In this document: positions 8,343 through 15,923 of the stretch, in pieces
Layout of the letters: every line of letters begins with the position of its first letter
Numbering within the stretch: the first letter of the stretch is position 1
Assembly: GCF_014647495.1 (NCBI RefSeq)
Contig: NZ_BMPH01000017.1
Coordinates: forward strand, 1-64,000
Reading direction: 5' to 3'
Length of the DNA: 64,000 nucleotides
Source of the DNA: Glutamicibacter protophormiae
GTDB taxonomy: Bacteria > Actinomycetota > Actinomycetes > Actinomycetales > Micrococcaceae
Made by a program: the position numbers and the translations under genes
Notes under the pieces: generated by a model
Told to the model about the DNA's origin: nothing
The model's database searches: none
The model's input: the letters and a program-made list of their open reading frames with translations, nothing else

Positions 8343-9689
8343 CTAGTGCTCCCTACCCAAGCAGTGGGCCAGCGCATCGGGAAGTTCAGCGGAGCGGAAG
8401 GTGTGGCCGCGGGCGGACAGCTTCGCGGGAACGACCCGCTGGCTGGCCAGCGCCAGCAGTTGCGCGCCTTCATCGCCCAGCAGCAGCCGCGGCCCGAAGG
8501 CGGGGACGGGGAAGATCTCCGGGCGGCGCAGCACCTTGGCCAGCACGGCCGAGTACTCGCTGTTGCGCACCGGGGTGGGCGCGGTCGCGTTGACCGGGCC
8601 CTGCAGCTCGCCGTCCCACAGGGCGCGGTGGTAGATGTCCACGAGGTCATCGAGGCCGATCCAGGACTGCCACTGCTGTCCGTCGCCTAGCCTGCCGCCC
8701 AGTCCGGCTTCGTAAAGCGGACGCAGCTGGCGCAGCAGCCCTCCGGTGGGGCTTTGCACCAGGCCGGTGCGGACCTGGACGCGGCGCATGCCGGTGTCCG
8801 GCCCCGCTAGGGCCGCTTGCTCCCAGTCGCGGACAACCTCCGCGAGGAAGTCCCGGCCGTGCGGGGCATCCTCGGCCAGCTCTTCTTCGCCGGCGTCGGC
8901 GCCATACAGGCCGATGGCCGAGGCGCTGACGAAGACCGCGACGCCGGACTGCGCGGCCAGCTGGGCCAGCCGGCGCGTTGGCCCGATGCGGCTGTCGCGG
9001 ATTTTCCTGCGGTGCTCGTTATTGAATCGCCCGGCGATACTCGCCCCGGCCAGATGGACGACTGCGTCGCATCCATCCAGGCAGGATTCGTCGGGGTTCT
9101 CGGGATTCCAAACGCGTTCATTCGGACCTTGGGGGGCCGAACGAACCAAGCGGATGACCCGGTGCCCACCCGATTCGAGAAGAGCACCCAGGGAGGTTCC
9201 CACCATCCCGTGCGAACCGGTCAGCGCAACGGTCAGCGGCGCCATGCCGTGCTGCGCCGCGCGCTGGTGCACCTGCAGGTCTTCGGCCAGCTGCCGGTGC
9301 CGGTAGGCGAGCATGCGCCGTACCAATTTCTGCGGCATGTTGGTGGTGACTTCATCGCGCAGCACGCACTGCTGCGGCCCGTCGGGCAGGATATGGTGCT
9401 CGTGCCGCCAGTGGATCGGCCGCAGCGGCGCCTGGCCGAGCCCCTGGGGCGCCAGCTCGTCCACGAACACGCGGCCCGGGATGTACTCGCTGGAAAGATG
9501 CCTGGCATGCCAGCGCAGTCCGGCAGGCAGCGCCAGCTCGGAGCTGCCGTCGCGAAGGTCCTGAGCCTGGCTCAGCGCGCGCACCGGCTGCCAAGGAGGA
9601 AGCAGCCGATTCATCGCGCCGGGCCGCTCGTGCCACGCAAAGACGTCGTCGGAGGGGAAGGGGATCTTTGTTTCAAGAATGACGGCCAT
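8343..9689 (-). CDS. TIGR01777 family epimerase with N-terminal SRPBCC-like domain
   Basis: 448 residues in two parts. Residues 1-150 resemble a START/SRPBCC ligand-binding domain (ILETKIPFPSDDVFAWHERPGAMN). Residues from about 152 on form an NAD(P)-dependent extended SDR of the SDR39U1/YfcH type: TGSHGMVGTSLGALL is the nucleotide loop, followed by VHLAGASIAGR, the SASAIGLYG strand and the C-terminal GDEG..LL..QRV segment. Relatives act in division-linked or lipid metabolism, but the substrate is unknown. The start at 9689 (MAVIL) has a GGGG site; an ATG 9 bp upstream lacks one. Divergent from the MarR gene with 127 bp between starts. Confidence 0.85.
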   Translation of the reverse strand: MAVILETKIPFPSDDVFAWHERPGAMNRLLPPWQPVRALSQAQDLRDGSSELALPAGLRWHARHLSSEYIPGRVFVDELAPQGLGQAPLRPIHWRHEHHILPDGPQQCVLRDEVTTNMPQKLVRRMLAYRHRQLAEDLQVHQRAAQHGMAPLTVALTGSHGMVGTSLGALLESGGHRVIRLVRSAPQGPNERVWNPENPDESCLDGCDAVVHLAGASIAGRFNNEHRRKIRDSRIGPTRRLAQLAAQSGVAVFVSASAIGLYGADAGEEELAEDAPHGRDFLAEVVRDWEQAALAGPDTGMRRVQVRTGLVQSPTGGLLRQLRPLYEAGLGGRLGDGQQWQSWIGLDDLVDIYHRALWDGELQGPVNATAPTPVRNSEYSAVLAKVLRRPEIFPVPAFGPRLLLGDEGAQLLALASQRVVPAKLSARGHTFRSAELPDALAHCLGREH

Positions 9690-9816
9690 GCCCCACATTC
9701 AACCAGTTTCCACTTCCCGCGGATACTCCTTCAAGCAAGCTTCAAGGAGATCCGGCAGCGCCGCACGCCACCGGCCGCGCCCTGCCTGCCGATGCTCCTG
9801 TGACAAACTGGTTTTC

Positions 9817-10293
9817 ATGGGAACCCAGGACCGGCCGCAGACCTCGGAGCAGGAGCTCGCGGCCTTCGAAACCGCCACGCAGGACCTTGTGGGGCTCGCA
9901 CTGAGCAGCGTGGAGCAGCTGGAGGTATCCCTGCCCCAGTTCCGCCTGCTGCTGACCTTGCAGCGCCGGGGGCGCTCGACGTCCAGCGACTGCGCCAAGG
10001 CCCTGGGCGTGGGCAATTCATCCATCACCCGGCTCGCGGACAGGCTCCATGCCTCCGGCCATCTGGCGCGGGGTTCGGACCCCGCGCACCGCAGCGTTGT
10101 CACCCTGGAGCTGACGGCTGCGGGCCGCCAGGTCGTGCAGCAGGTCACCGAACGCCGGCGCCAGGACCTGAAGGCGGCTCTGGACCTGTTGGAGCCGGCA
10201 GAGCGGGCCGCCTGCGCCGCGGCCCTGGACAAGCTGCACCACGTGGCGGGTCGCAGCATTCCCCGCCCGAACAGCACCCATCTGCCCCTGTAG
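9817..10293 (+). CDS. MarR family transcriptional regulator
   Basis: 158 residues. A winged helix-turn-helix lies in the middle (about 45-110): LTLQRRGRSTSSDCAKALGVGN, then the wing with RGSDPAHRS. Long helices at both ends provide the dimer interface, as in MarR/OhrR proteins. One Cys in the HTH region and one near the C terminus could be redox-active, but the placement is not that of OhrR. I chose ATG 9817 for the normal family length. No ribosome site is evident, so translation may be leaderless. The palindromic promoter 60 bp downstream, ahead of the heme-barrel gene, is the likely target. Confidence 0.88.
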   Translation: MGTQDRPQTSEQELAAFETATQDLVGLALSSVEQLEVSLPQFRLLLTLQRRGRSTSSDCAKALGVGNSSITRLADRLHASGHLARGSDPAHRSVVTLELTAAGRQVVQQVTERRRQDLKAALDLLEPAERAACAAALDKLHHVAGRSIPRPNSTHLPL

Positions 10294-10351
10294 ACCCCCG
10301 CGCATCAGGCATCCCGCCTCATGGCCATGCACACCTAAACTTTTGCCTTCG

Positions 10352-10378
10352 ACAACTCTTGCTTAACGCAAGAGTTGT
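10352..10378. promoter_or_regulatory. Palindromic operator overlapping the -35 box (likely MarR site)
   Basis: Perfect inverted repeat: arms ACAACTCTTGC and GCAAGAGTTGT with 5 bp between. It covers the -35 element of the promoter for the nitrobindin-like gene and lies immediately after the MarR gene. Its length and symmetry fit a MarR dimer. The regulator assignment is from proximity. Confidence 0.7.
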
Positions 10379-10387
10379 GCCTACATT
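10359..10387 (+). promoter_or_regulatory. Promoter of the nitrobindin-like gene
   Basis: TTGCTT (10359-10364), 17-bp spacer, TACATT (10382-10387). The -35 box lies inside the 27-bp palindrome. A second palindrome, GAATTGATCAATTC (10389-10402), directly follows the -10 where transcription would start. The predicted leader is about 120 nt and contains a 25-codon frame (10421-10498). Confidence 0.6.
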
Positions 10388-10388
10388 G

Positions 10389-10402
10389 GAATTGATCAAT
10401 TC
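10389..10402. promoter_or_regulatory. Second perfect palindrome at the predicted start site
   Basis: GAATTGATCAATTC is fully self-complementary over 14 bp and sits at the predicted +1 of the TTGCTT/TACATT promoter. It differs in sequence from the upstream palindrome, so it may bind another regulator or be a second, weaker site. Confidence 0.45.
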
Positions 10403-10513
10403 AATCGCGGGGTGCCGGGGATGCAGGAACTTGAGACCCGGTGGCGTGCGCTGGACCCGTGCACGGCGGCCGCGCCGCGCACCCCCACCACTCACTGATC
10501 GGAGTACCCCGCC

Positions 10514-11125
10514 ATGACCGCATTGGCAAGCATCTCGACCATCCGGGGACCGCAGAAGCTCGGCCCGCTCACGCCGCTGGTCGGCGAATGGGAAGGGGAT
10601 GCCGGAGTAGACCTTTCGTACCACAACCTGACCGATGAAACGAGCGAAACCGGCTACTACGAGCGCGCGGTCTTCAAGCCCATCCCGATCCAGGAAAACG
10701 GCAGGCAGACCTTGTGGGGACTGAACTACTCGATGACCGCCTGGCGCCATGGCGAGGAGGCCATGAACCCGTTCCACGACGAAATCGGCTTCCTGCTCTG
10801 GGACCGCGAGAACAGCCAGGTGATGCGCAACGTGGTCTTCGGCCGCGGCATCGCGGTTCTGGCCGGGAGCACCGCCGGGCCGCGCGACACCACCGTGCAC
10901 TTCAACGCCACCCCGGGAGACCCCTGCTACGGGGTGCTGCAGAACAAGTACCTGTTGGAACGGGCGGAGATCAAGGAGTTCATCAGCTCCTTCACCTTCC
11001 ACGAGGACGACAGCTTCAGCTATGCCTCGGACCTGCTGCTGCGCCTGGCCGCACTGGGCGCGGAAATGCGCCATACCGACGCCAATACCCTGCATCGGGT
11101 CAGGCGCTTCCACCCGGGAGAATAG
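10514..11125 (+). CDS. Nitrobindin-like heme-binding beta-barrel protein (THAP4/FABP-like)
   Basis: 203 residues with the nitrobindin signature: GPLTPLVGEWEG (Gly24-x-Trp26-x-Gly28), internal antiparallel strands, and a C-terminal HRVRRF segment. Family members bind ferric heme in a ten-stranded barrel and handle nitric oxide or peroxynitrite in the cytoplasm. Which His is the proximal heme ligand here is not certain from sequence. It is transcribed from a palindrome-covered promoter next to a MarR gene, suggesting induction by a small molecule or oxidant. Convergent with the dehydrogenase, with a hairpin between. Confidence 0.82.
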   Translation: MTALASISTIRGPQKLGPLTPLVGEWEGDAGVDLSYHNLTDETSETGYYERAVFKPIPIQENGRQTLWGLNYSMTAWRHGEEAMNPFHDEIGFLLWDRENSQVMRNVVFGRGIAVLAGSTAGPRDTTVHFNATPGDPCYGVLQNKYLLERAEIKEFISSFTFHEDDSFSYASDLLLRLAALGAEMRHTDANTLHRVRRFHPGE

Positions 11126-11129
11126 GGAA

Positions 11130-11168
11130 CGGCGGGGCCGGATGCGATGTTCGCCTCCGGCCCCGCCG
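11130..11168. terminator. Intergenic hairpin between convergent genes
   Basis: Perfect 13-bp GC-rich stem (CGGCGGGGCCGGA with its complement) and a 13-nt loop, lying between the nitrobindin-like gene and the convergent dehydrogenase. There is no U-tract on either side, so it is a likely but imperfect bidirectional terminator. Confidence 0.55.
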
Positions 11169-11191
11169 AGGTCCCGGACCGGGCCTAGCGC

Positions 11192-14023
11192 CTAGCGCGC
11201 GACCGCGTCCGCCAGCAGCTCGATGACGTGGCGGTAGTCCTTGCCGGTTGCGCGCGTCATGCCCAGCTCGCAGGTGCGGTTGCAGGAGGCATGGGCCTGG
11301 GCGTCGAGCTCACGCACTTCGGCGGCCTCGGCGGCGGTGGCGGAGGCGGTCAGCTCCGGGTGCAGCATGCCGCGGTCGCCCGCGTAGGCGCAGCAACCCC
11401 AGTTGACCGGCACGTTCACGGTGTCCGCGGCGGCCCGCGCCAGCTTCTCCAGGTCCGGGTTCAGTCCCATCTGCGTGGAGGAGCAGGTCGGATGCAGGGT
11501 CAGCGAGGCGATCTTGCGGCCTTCGGGCAGCTTGTCCAGCAGGTGCTGCGAGGTGAAGGCGAGCAGGTCCACCACGGTGTAGCCGTGCCCTTCCAGCGTG
11601 TGGGCGAAGCCCTCGGTGCAGCTGGAGGCGTCGGAGATGACCGGCAGGTTCTTCCCCGGCAGCGCCGCCGCGACCTCGTCGAGCACCCGCTGCGCCATCA
11701 GGTCGTGCCCGTCCGCGTAGCCCTTGGAGGTCCACGGGGTGCCGCAGCACATCGACTCGATGCCCTGCGGGACGTAGACCGAAACGCCGGCCGCCTGCAG
11801 CAGCTTGGTGAAGGCCGCGGAGACGCCCTCGCCGTCGCTGGCCGGGCCGAACATGGAGTTCACGCAGGCCGGAAGGTAGATGGCCAGCGGTTCGCCGCCC
11901 ACGGCGCCCAGGTTGCCGGCCAGCGGCTTGCGGGCCTTGCCGCCGCCGGGCAGCTCCGCGTCGTAGCGCGGCATGACATCGGTGCTGATCACCTTGCGCG
12001 CCGCGTCGGTGACGCCGCGGACCAGTCCTACGGGGAACTTGTCCGCCACGCTCAGGGCCAGCGAACCGGCGCGGGTGGCCGCGCCCCAGCCCTTGGCGGC
12101 GGTCTTGAACCCGGCGGCCAGGGCGGGGTTCGCGTCTTCGCGGCGCAGGCGCTTGACCAGCAGGCCGGTGTTGATCCCCACCGGGCAGGCGGTGACGCAC
12201 ATGCCGTCCACGGCGCAGGTCTGCACGCCGTTGTACTCGTAGTCCTTCTCCAGCTCCGCGGCCAGCTCCAGGTTGCCTTCCGCCTCGGCCTTGGCGATGG
12301 CGCGGCGCACCACGATGCGCTGGCGCGGGGTGAGGGTCAGGTCCTTGGAAGGGCAGACCGGTTCGCAGTAGCCGCATTCCACGCAGCGGTCGGCCTCCAC
12401 CTCGATGGTGGCGTTCAGCTTGATGTTGCGGATGTGGGCGGCGTGGTCCTCGTCGATGATGACCCCGGGGTTCATCATCAGGCGCGGGTCGCAGGCGGCC
12501 TTGAGCTGAAGGTGCACGTCGTAGAGCTCGTCGCCGTACTGGGCGCGCACGAAGGGGGCCATGGCGCGGCCGGTGCCGTGCTCCGCCTTCAGGTTGCCGC
12601 CCTTGGAGAGGATCAGCTCCACCATCTTGTCGTTGAAGCCGTTGTAGCGGGTCAGCGCCTGCTCGCCCTCGAAGCGGTCGGTGAGCATGAAGTGGATGTT
12701 GCCGTCCTTGGCATGGCCGAAGATCACCGAATCCGCGTAGCCGTATTCGGTGAACAGCTCCTGCAGGCTGCCGCAGGTTTCGGCCAGCGACGGCACCGGC
12801 ACCGCCACGTCCTCGAGCAGCGCGGTGGTGCCCGAGACGCGGGCCCCGGCCACGGAGGCGTACAGCCCCTTGCGGAATTTCCAGGCGGCCTGGCGGTTCT
12901 TCGCATCCGGGGAGAGCACCGCCGGGGCGCGCAGCGCGGCCGTGTCCAGCAGCTTCTGCCCGGCGTCCTGCAGGCCGCGCAGTTCCTCGTCGCTGTCCGC
13001 GTGGTATTCGATGAGCAGCGCCGCCTGATGGTCCACCTCGAAGCCCATGATGGCTTCGGGCACGCCGGGCAGCGACTGGCCCACGCGCAGCGAGGTGGAG
13101 TCCATGAGCTCCAGGGTGGCGGCGCCCGAATCCAGCAGCTCGGGCAGGGCGCGGGTGGCCAGATCCAGGTTGTCGAAGACCGCCAGGGTGGCGATGGCCA
13201 GCTTGCGGATCGGCACGGTGCGGAACACCGCCTCGGCCACGAAGGCCAGCGTGCCTTCGGAGCCGATGATCAAGTGGGCCATCAGCTGCGCCGGGGAGTC
13301 GAAGTCCAGGAACGCGTTGATGCCGTAGCCCATGGTGTTCTTCAGCGCGAAGTGCTTCTCGATCTTCGCCACGGAGTCCGGGTTGGAGCGCACGCGGTCG
13401 CGCAGCTTTTCCAGGGTGGCCACCAGCTGCGGTTCGGCGGCGGCCAGCTGGGCGTCGGCGTCCGGGGCGGCGGTGTCGATCATGGTGCCGCTGGGCAGCA
13501 CGAAGGTCATCGATTCAAGGGTGCGGTAGGTGTTGAACTCGGTGCCGCAGGCCATTCCGGAGGAGTTGTTGGCGATCACCCCGCCCACGGTGCAGGCCGC
13601 CTCGCTGGCCGGGTCCGGGCCCAGCTTGCTGCCGTAGACCCCCAGCCGGGCGTTGACCTGGCGGATCGTGGCACCGGGCTGGACGCGCACACGCTGGCCG
13701 CCATCCAGCACGGTGATGCCGCGGAAATTCTTGCGCACGTCGATCATCAGGCCGTCGCCGCTGGCCTGCCCGGCCAGCGAGGTGCCGCCGGAGCGCAGGG
13801 TCACCGGCTGGTTGTTCCGGTTCGCGGCGGCCAGCAGATCGGAGACCTCGCGGGCGTCCTTGGCCAGCACCACCGCCTGCGGGGTGTACAGGTAGTGCGA
13901 CGCATCCGAGGCGTAGGCCACGCGGTCGATGGATCGGGTCATCACCCGGCCGGGCTCGCCGACCAGGTCGAGGATGCTGGATGAAACCGTGGTTTCGCCG
14001 AGTGCTGGCGTGCTCAATGCCAT
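11192..14023 (-). CDS. FAD- and Fe-S-containing 2-hydroxyacid dehydrogenase (D-lactate/D-2-hydroxyglutarate type)
   Basis: 943 residues joining GlcD-like and GlcF-like parts. FAD_binding_4 with RSGGTSLAGQ and NNSSGM is at about 40-230, the FAD-oxidase C domain with GHAKDGN and GTGR is at 240-520, the first 4Fe-4S cluster CVECGYCEPVCP is near 545, and the second is CAVDGMCVTACP. Two CCG domains (MCCGTPW and NWGCCAYAG) follow. Enzymes of this layout (Dld, YdiJ) pass electrons from D-2-hydroxyacids to the respiratory chain at the inner membrane face. The ATG at 14023 has a GGAG site. The divergent GntR/FCD gene and a TTGG-N5-CCAA operator support a lactate- or hydroxyacid-responsive unit. Substrate not proven. 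Confidence 0.9.
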   Translation of the reverse strand: MALSTPALGETTVSSSILDLVGEPGRVMTRSIDRVAYASDASHYLYTPQAVVLAKDAREVSDLLAAANRNNQPVTLRSGGTSLAGQASGDGLMIDVRKNFRGITVLDGGQRVRVQPGATIRQVNARLGVYGSKLGPDPASEAACTVGGVIANNSSGMACGTEFNTYRTLESMTFVLPSGTMIDTAAPDADAQLAAAEPQLVATLEKLRDRVRSNPDSVAKIEKHFALKNTMGYGINAFLDFDSPAQLMAHLIIGSEGTLAFVAEAVFRTVPIRKLAIATLAVFDNLDLATRALPELLDSGAATLELMDSTSLRVGQSLPGVPEAIMGFEVDHQAALLIEYHADSDEELRGLQDAGQKLLDTAALRAPAVLSPDAKNRQAAWKFRKGLYASVAGARVSGTTALLEDVAVPVPSLAETCGSLQELFTEYGYADSVIFGHAKDGNIHFMLTDRFEGEQALTRYNGFNDKMVELILSKGGNLKAEHGTGRAMAPFVRAQYGDELYDVHLQLKAACDPRLMMNPGVIIDEDHAAHIRNIKLNATIEVEADRCVECGYCEPVCPSKDLTLTPRQRIVVRRAIAKAEAEGNLELAAELEKDYEYNGVQTCAVDGMCVTACPVGINTGLLVKRLRREDANPALAAGFKTAAKGWGAATRAGSLALSVADKFPVGLVRGVTDAARKVISTDVMPRYDAELPGGGKARKPLAGNLGAVGGEPLAIYLPACVNSMFGPASDGEGVSAAFTKLLQAAGVSVYVPQGIESMCCGTPWTSKGYADGHDLMAQRVLDEVAAALPGKNLPVISDASSCTEGFAHTLEGHGYTVVDLLAFTSQHLLDKLPEGRKIASLTLHPTCSSTQMGLNPDLEKLARAAADTVNVPVNWGCCAYAGDRGMLHPELTASATAAEAAEVRELDAQAHASCNRTCELGMTRATGKDYRHVIELLADAVAR

Positions 14024-14070
14024 GGTGCGCTCCTATATGGATCGTAGGCGCGGCCTACCGTCGCGGGAAA

Positions 14071-14099
14071 TTGTCTTACAAGTACACATGCCATAGTAA
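14071..14099 (+). promoter_or_regulatory. Putative promoter of the GntR gene
   Basis: TTGTCT (14071-14076), 17 bp, TAGTAA (14094-14099). The start site would fall about ten bases before the TTGG-N5-CCAA operator, a good position for repression. Confidence 0.4.
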
Positions 14100-14116
14100 T
14101 ACGCGCCGTGGGATAC

Positions 14117-14129
14117 TTGGTAGATCCAA
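14117..14129. promoter_or_regulatory. FadR/LldR-type operator
   Basis: TTGG-TAGAT-CCAA matches the TTGG-N5-CCAA core of the known E. coli LldR operator. It lies between the divergent dehydrogenase and GntR genes, 27 bp before the chosen GntR start. Half-sites AAGTACA (14080) and TGTACTT (14131) flank it. Confidence 0.55.
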
Positions 14130-14155
14130 ATGTACTTCTGCCCGAAAGGACGCAC

Positions 14156-14809
14156 GTGGCTGCCCGTCTAGGAGTGGTTTCGGTAGTGCAGGCCGTCATC
14201 AAGTCGCTGCGCGAACGCATCTTCAGCGGCGAGCTGGCCCCCGGCACCCCGCTGGGCGAGGTCGACGTGGCCGCGCACTACGAGGTCGCCCGCCCTACCG
14301 CCAAGGCCGCCCTGGAGAACCTGGTGGCCAGCGGACTGCTCACGCGCAACGCGCACCAAAGCGCGCGCGTGCGGGTGCTTTCCGCAGCGGACGCCCGCGA
14401 CATCTACCAGACCCGGGCCATCATCGAGGCCGAAGCCGTGCGCCTGCTGGCCGGCACCGGCCAGGTGCCCGAAGCCGCGCTGGAGGCGAACGCCCAGATC
14501 ACCGCGCTGTCCAACGCCTCCCCCATAGAAATCGTGGAACCCGACGTGCGTTTCCACGCGGCCCTGGTGCAGGCGCTGGGCTCGCCGCGAACCAGCGCGA
14601 TCTATGCGCAGCTCACGGACGAAATACGGCTGTGCATGACGCACGTGCAGGATGCCACGCTGCTATCCACCCGGGACATCGCCGCCGAGCACGCGCACCT
14701 GCTCGAGCTGATCTCCGCCGGATCCCGGCAAGAGGCCGCCCAGGCGCTGGCCGACCACCTGCAGACGGCGAGCGCCAAGCTCGCCGCGCACCTGGATACC
14801 CTCACCTAG
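14156..14809 (+). CDS. GntR family regulator with FCD domain
   Basis: 217 residues. The winged helix is at about 10-75 (LRERIFSGELAPGTPLGEVDVAAHYEVARPTAK). An all-helical FCD effector domain follows, with the metal/ligand-type pattern D..FH..L and the later EH..LL. Such regulators sense small carboxylates. I chose GTG 14156 because AAAGGA precedes it by six bases and the operator then lies upstream; a GTG at 14108 would put the operator inside the gene. It is divergent from the FAD/Fe-S dehydrogenase, its likely target, and is followed 20 bp later by a small unknown gene. Confidence 0.88.
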   Translation: MAARLGVVSVVQAVIKSLRERIFSGELAPGTPLGEVDVAAHYEVARPTAKAALENLVASGLLTRNAHQSARVRVLSAADARDIYQTRAIIEAEAVRLLAGTGQVPEAALEANAQITALSNASPIEIVEPDVRFHAALVQALGSPRTSAIYAQLTDEIRLCMTHVQDATLLSTRDIAAEHAHLLELISAGSRQEAAQALADHLQTASAKLAAHLDTLT

Positions 14810-14829
14810 ACGAAAGCAGGATCGACGCC

Positions 14830-15282
14830 ATGGGCTTGTTCGCACGCAAGCAGTCCACTGCTCCCGGGACCGGGGACGACTGGGAACGCAGGCTGGAGGC
14901 CCTGGAGCCCCTGCGGGTGGGCAAGGCAGACTTCCGCGCCCGAGTGCTGGGTGCGGGACGGCGCGGCACGCAGCGGATTCCCGCGGTGGAGCTGGCCGTC
15001 AGCGGGACCGCCGGGCACTTCCGCGCCGATGAGCTGGAGTCCTTCCTGGGCGGCAGGCTCGGGATCCCCGAAACCCTGCACAATTCGCCGAGCCCGCTGT
15101 TCATGGCCACCGGCGCCCACGCCGGGGCGGATTCCCCGGCCGGCGATGCGCTGGCGCACGCCGCGAGGGACGAGGCCGCAGTCCTGCAGCCCGCCACCGA
15201 GGGCCTGCGCTGCCTGGTGTTGTTCAGCCCCGCGGACCAGCAGCGGATCACCCGCTGGCTCGCACTCTTCCCACGCCCCTAG
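14830..15282 (+). CDS. Hypothetical protein
   Basis: 150 residues, soluble, no signal peptide or membrane segment. It opens with MGLFARKQS, then a charged region (WERRLEALEPLRVGKADFRARV) and a central hydrophobic strand, ending LVLFSPADQQRITRWLALF. I recognise no domain. It begins 20 bp after the GntR stop and could be co-transcribed with it. Its last 4 bp overlap the convergent acidic small protein. Codon use is like its neighbours. Confidence 0.65.
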   Translation: MGLFARKQSTAPGTGDDWERRLEALEPLRVGKADFRARVLGAGRRGTQRIPAVELAVSGTAGHFRADELESFLGGRLGIPETLHNSPSPLFMATGAHAGADSPAGDALAHAARDEAAVLQPATEGLRCLVLFSPADQQRITRWLALFPRP

Positions 15283-15461
15283 GCGCGGTCGGGCGCACCG
15301 GCATCGCTGGGCGCCGCAGAGCCTTCCTCGGTGGCGCCTCCCTCGTCGCTCCAATCATGCCCGGTGTCATCCGAGTGCTTCGGGTCAGAGACATGGTCCT
15401 TCGACGCGGCGTCCGCTTCCGGGGCCGGGTGCAATTTTTCGGGAATGTGCTTTTCTCCCAT
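15279..15461 (-). CDS. Small acidic hydrophilic protein
   Basis: 60 residues, strongly hydrophilic (Asp/Glu/His/Lys/Ser) and likely disordered, with no hydrophobic core. A good AGGTAGGAAATC ribosome site precedes ATG 15461, and the frame starts 6 bp after the proline-rich gene, which implies one transcript of two tiny genes. Function unknown. The low complexity means annotation rests on the ribosome site, spacing and codon pattern. Confidence 0.5.
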   Translation of the reverse strand: MGEKHIPEKLHPAPEADAASKDHVSDPKHSDDTGHDWSDEGGATEEGSAAPSDAGAPDRA

Positions 15462-15467
15462 GATTTC

Positions 15468-15668
15468 CTACCTTTCGTTGCGCTGGCGTTCCGGGGCGGT
15501 TTCAGGCTCCGGCGGAATCGGCGGCGCGGTCGGGTCGAATGGCGGGTCGCTCGGACCGGTGGGGTCGATTACCGGGCCGTCCGGGGCCGTCGGGTCGCTG
15601 GGCGGCGCGATGGGACCAGTCGGGTCGGTGGGGTTGATGGGCGGGTCGGTGGGATGGCGGTTGAACAT
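15468..15668 (-). CDS. Small proline-rich tandem-repeat protein
   Basis: 66 residues made of imperfect repeats of the form D-P-T-x-P (DPTDPTGP, SDPTAPDGP, IDPTGPSDPP, FDPTAPP), preceded by MFNRHP. ATG 15668 follows a strong AGGAGAGGA site. It has no signal peptide and no membrane segment. The DNA shows matching tandem GGGTCG units. It runs divergently from the persulfide operon and leads the two-gene unit with the acidic protein. It could be a disordered linker-like or surface protein; I assign no function. A much longer frame through the operon on this strand is a GC-rich shadow. Confidence 0.5.
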   Translation of the reverse strand: MFNRHPTDPPINPTDPTGPIAPPSDPTAPDGPVIDPTGPSDPPFDPTAPPIPPEPETAPERQRNER

Positions 15669-15861
15669 CGTGTCCTCTCCTTGATCTGCATGCCGGCGGC
15701 GCTTGCACCCGCCGGCTGAACGTCCCTTCACGCTACGCACCGTCCGGGCTGGACGGTCGCAATCCCCGGGATTCCAAGGCGATTGCCAGCATTGGCCGCC
15801 CGCCAGGCCCGGCGGGCGGCCGCCTCGGCACCCCGGTCCGCGTATACCCCCACCCCTATTT

Positions 15862-15892
15862 TTGACATACCCCTGGGGGTATGGGTTACGGT
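15862..15892 (+). promoter_or_regulatory. Promoter of the persulfide operon
   Basis: TTGACA (15862-15867), a 19-bp spacer and TACGGT (15887-15892). The spacer holds the CstR-type palindrome, and the -35 overlaps its first base. A promoter with the operator in the spacer is what repression by CsoR/CstR proteins usually looks like. Confidence 0.65.
15867..15882. promoter_or_regulatory. CsoR/CstR-type operator
   Basis: ATACCCC-TG-GGGGTAT, a 7-2-7 perfect inverted repeat matching the ATACC/GGTAT-rich operators of the CsoR/RcnR/CstR family. A degenerate half copy (GTATACCCC) lies 25 bp upstream. The only family member in the window is the CstR-like gene at 19296, the last regulator of this same operon, implying autoregulation. 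Confidence 0.8.
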
Positions 15893-15923
15893 AGATGCAG
15901 ACACCCCAACGAAAGGACGCACC

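Noticed and set aside
11228-13984. 918-codon open frame antisense to the FAD/Fe-S dehydrogenase
   Set aside because: Composition is Gly/Val/Gln/His-rich shadow of a high-GC gene, without any domain. The opposite strand has clear FAD and Fe-S motifs.
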